From NCBI RefSeq assembly GCF_020554845.1, contig NZ_JAJCIA010000051.1, positions 1 through 24,590 of the forward strand: a DNA stretch of 24,590 nucleotides, in the 5' to 3' direction. This document shows, piece by piece, positions 24,486-24,590 of this stretch; the first letter of the stretch is position 1, and each line of letters opens with the position of its first letter. The notes under the pieces are model-generated. The model did not search any database. It was not told the origin of the DNA and saw only the letters and a list, made by a program, of their open reading frames with translations. Made by a program: the position numbers and the translations under genes. This DNA comes from Blautia faecis. Its GTDB lineage: Bacteria; Bacillota; Clostridia; Lachnospirales; Lachnospiraceae.

Positions 24486-24590
24486 GTTATCATAGAGAAT
24501 AACGAAATTGTTATTTAGTTGATTAAAAGTTCTTTAATGCGGACGCATTTGGACAATGTGTATTACTCACTCGCCGGCGCAACGCTCCAG
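24486..24590. other. Unassigned window end
   Basis: I see no supported gene. On the minus strand a short open frame from the edge (GALRRRVSNTHCPNASALKN, then a Phe and stop) could be the end of a gene or a repeat lying mostly outside the window; it cannot be judged. Confidence 0.3.

Noticed and set aside
24486..24590. Minus-strand peptide at the right edge as a gene end
   Set aside because: Too short and cut by the window; cannot be separated from chance or a dispersed repeat.

Overview
The window looks like chromosome from a gut Firmicute of the family Lachnospiraceae (Blautia-like). The evidence is the combination of orphan type IV pilin-like genes, a DUF5052-type lipoprotein, Rpn/PD-(D/E)XK relatives with Glu-Gly repeat tails, an IS1634-type transposase, strong AAGGAGG-type ribosome binding sites and Gram-positive TagD/LicD genes. 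The genus is inference; no rRNA or tRNA gene is present.

Positions 1-10,100 are an AT-rich accessory region. It opens with the 5' part of an IS transposase on the minus strand, which appears to have cut off a large serine recombinase. Four decayed Rpn-family (recombination-promoting nuclease) genes follow. Each has lost its nuclease core but keeps the C-terminal Glu-Gly-rich tail and an internal ribosome binding site plus start codon. Between them lie a secreted multidomain protein with a transglutaminase-like C-terminus, two pilin-like proteins with carbohydrate-binding-like C-terminal domains, a DUF5052 lipoprotein and a third pilin broken by an amber codon. Several of these genes are followed by hairpins, and the Rpn remnants carry repeated promoter/leader sequences.

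Positions 10,230-16,070 are ordinary metabolic and surface genes with higher GC by eye: a family 2 glycosyltransferase; an AraC-type regulator divergent from an intracellular GH51 alpha-L-arabinofuranosidase, with two 21-bp-spaced direct repeats between them; a TagD-type glycerol-3-phosphate cytidylyltransferase on the minus strand; and the two-subunit iron-sulfur L-serine dehydratase (sdaAB, sdaAA).

Positions 16,140-24,490 form a surface-glycan block. An acyltransferase-3 membrane protein is followed by a promoter and a tight four-gene operon: a TagD domain fused to a degenerate Gfo/Idh/MocA-like domain, a LicD phosphotransferase fused to a TPR-like helical tail, a second LicD-like protein that has lost the catalytic aspartates, and a large ThDP-dependent acetolactate-synthase-like enzyme. 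The inferred role is synthesis of a CDP-activated small molecule and its transfer as a phosphodiester onto a cell-surface polymer. The combination of parts is unusual and the product cannot be named from sequence. A dispersed repeat of at least 28 bp caps the 3' ends of two genes in the window.
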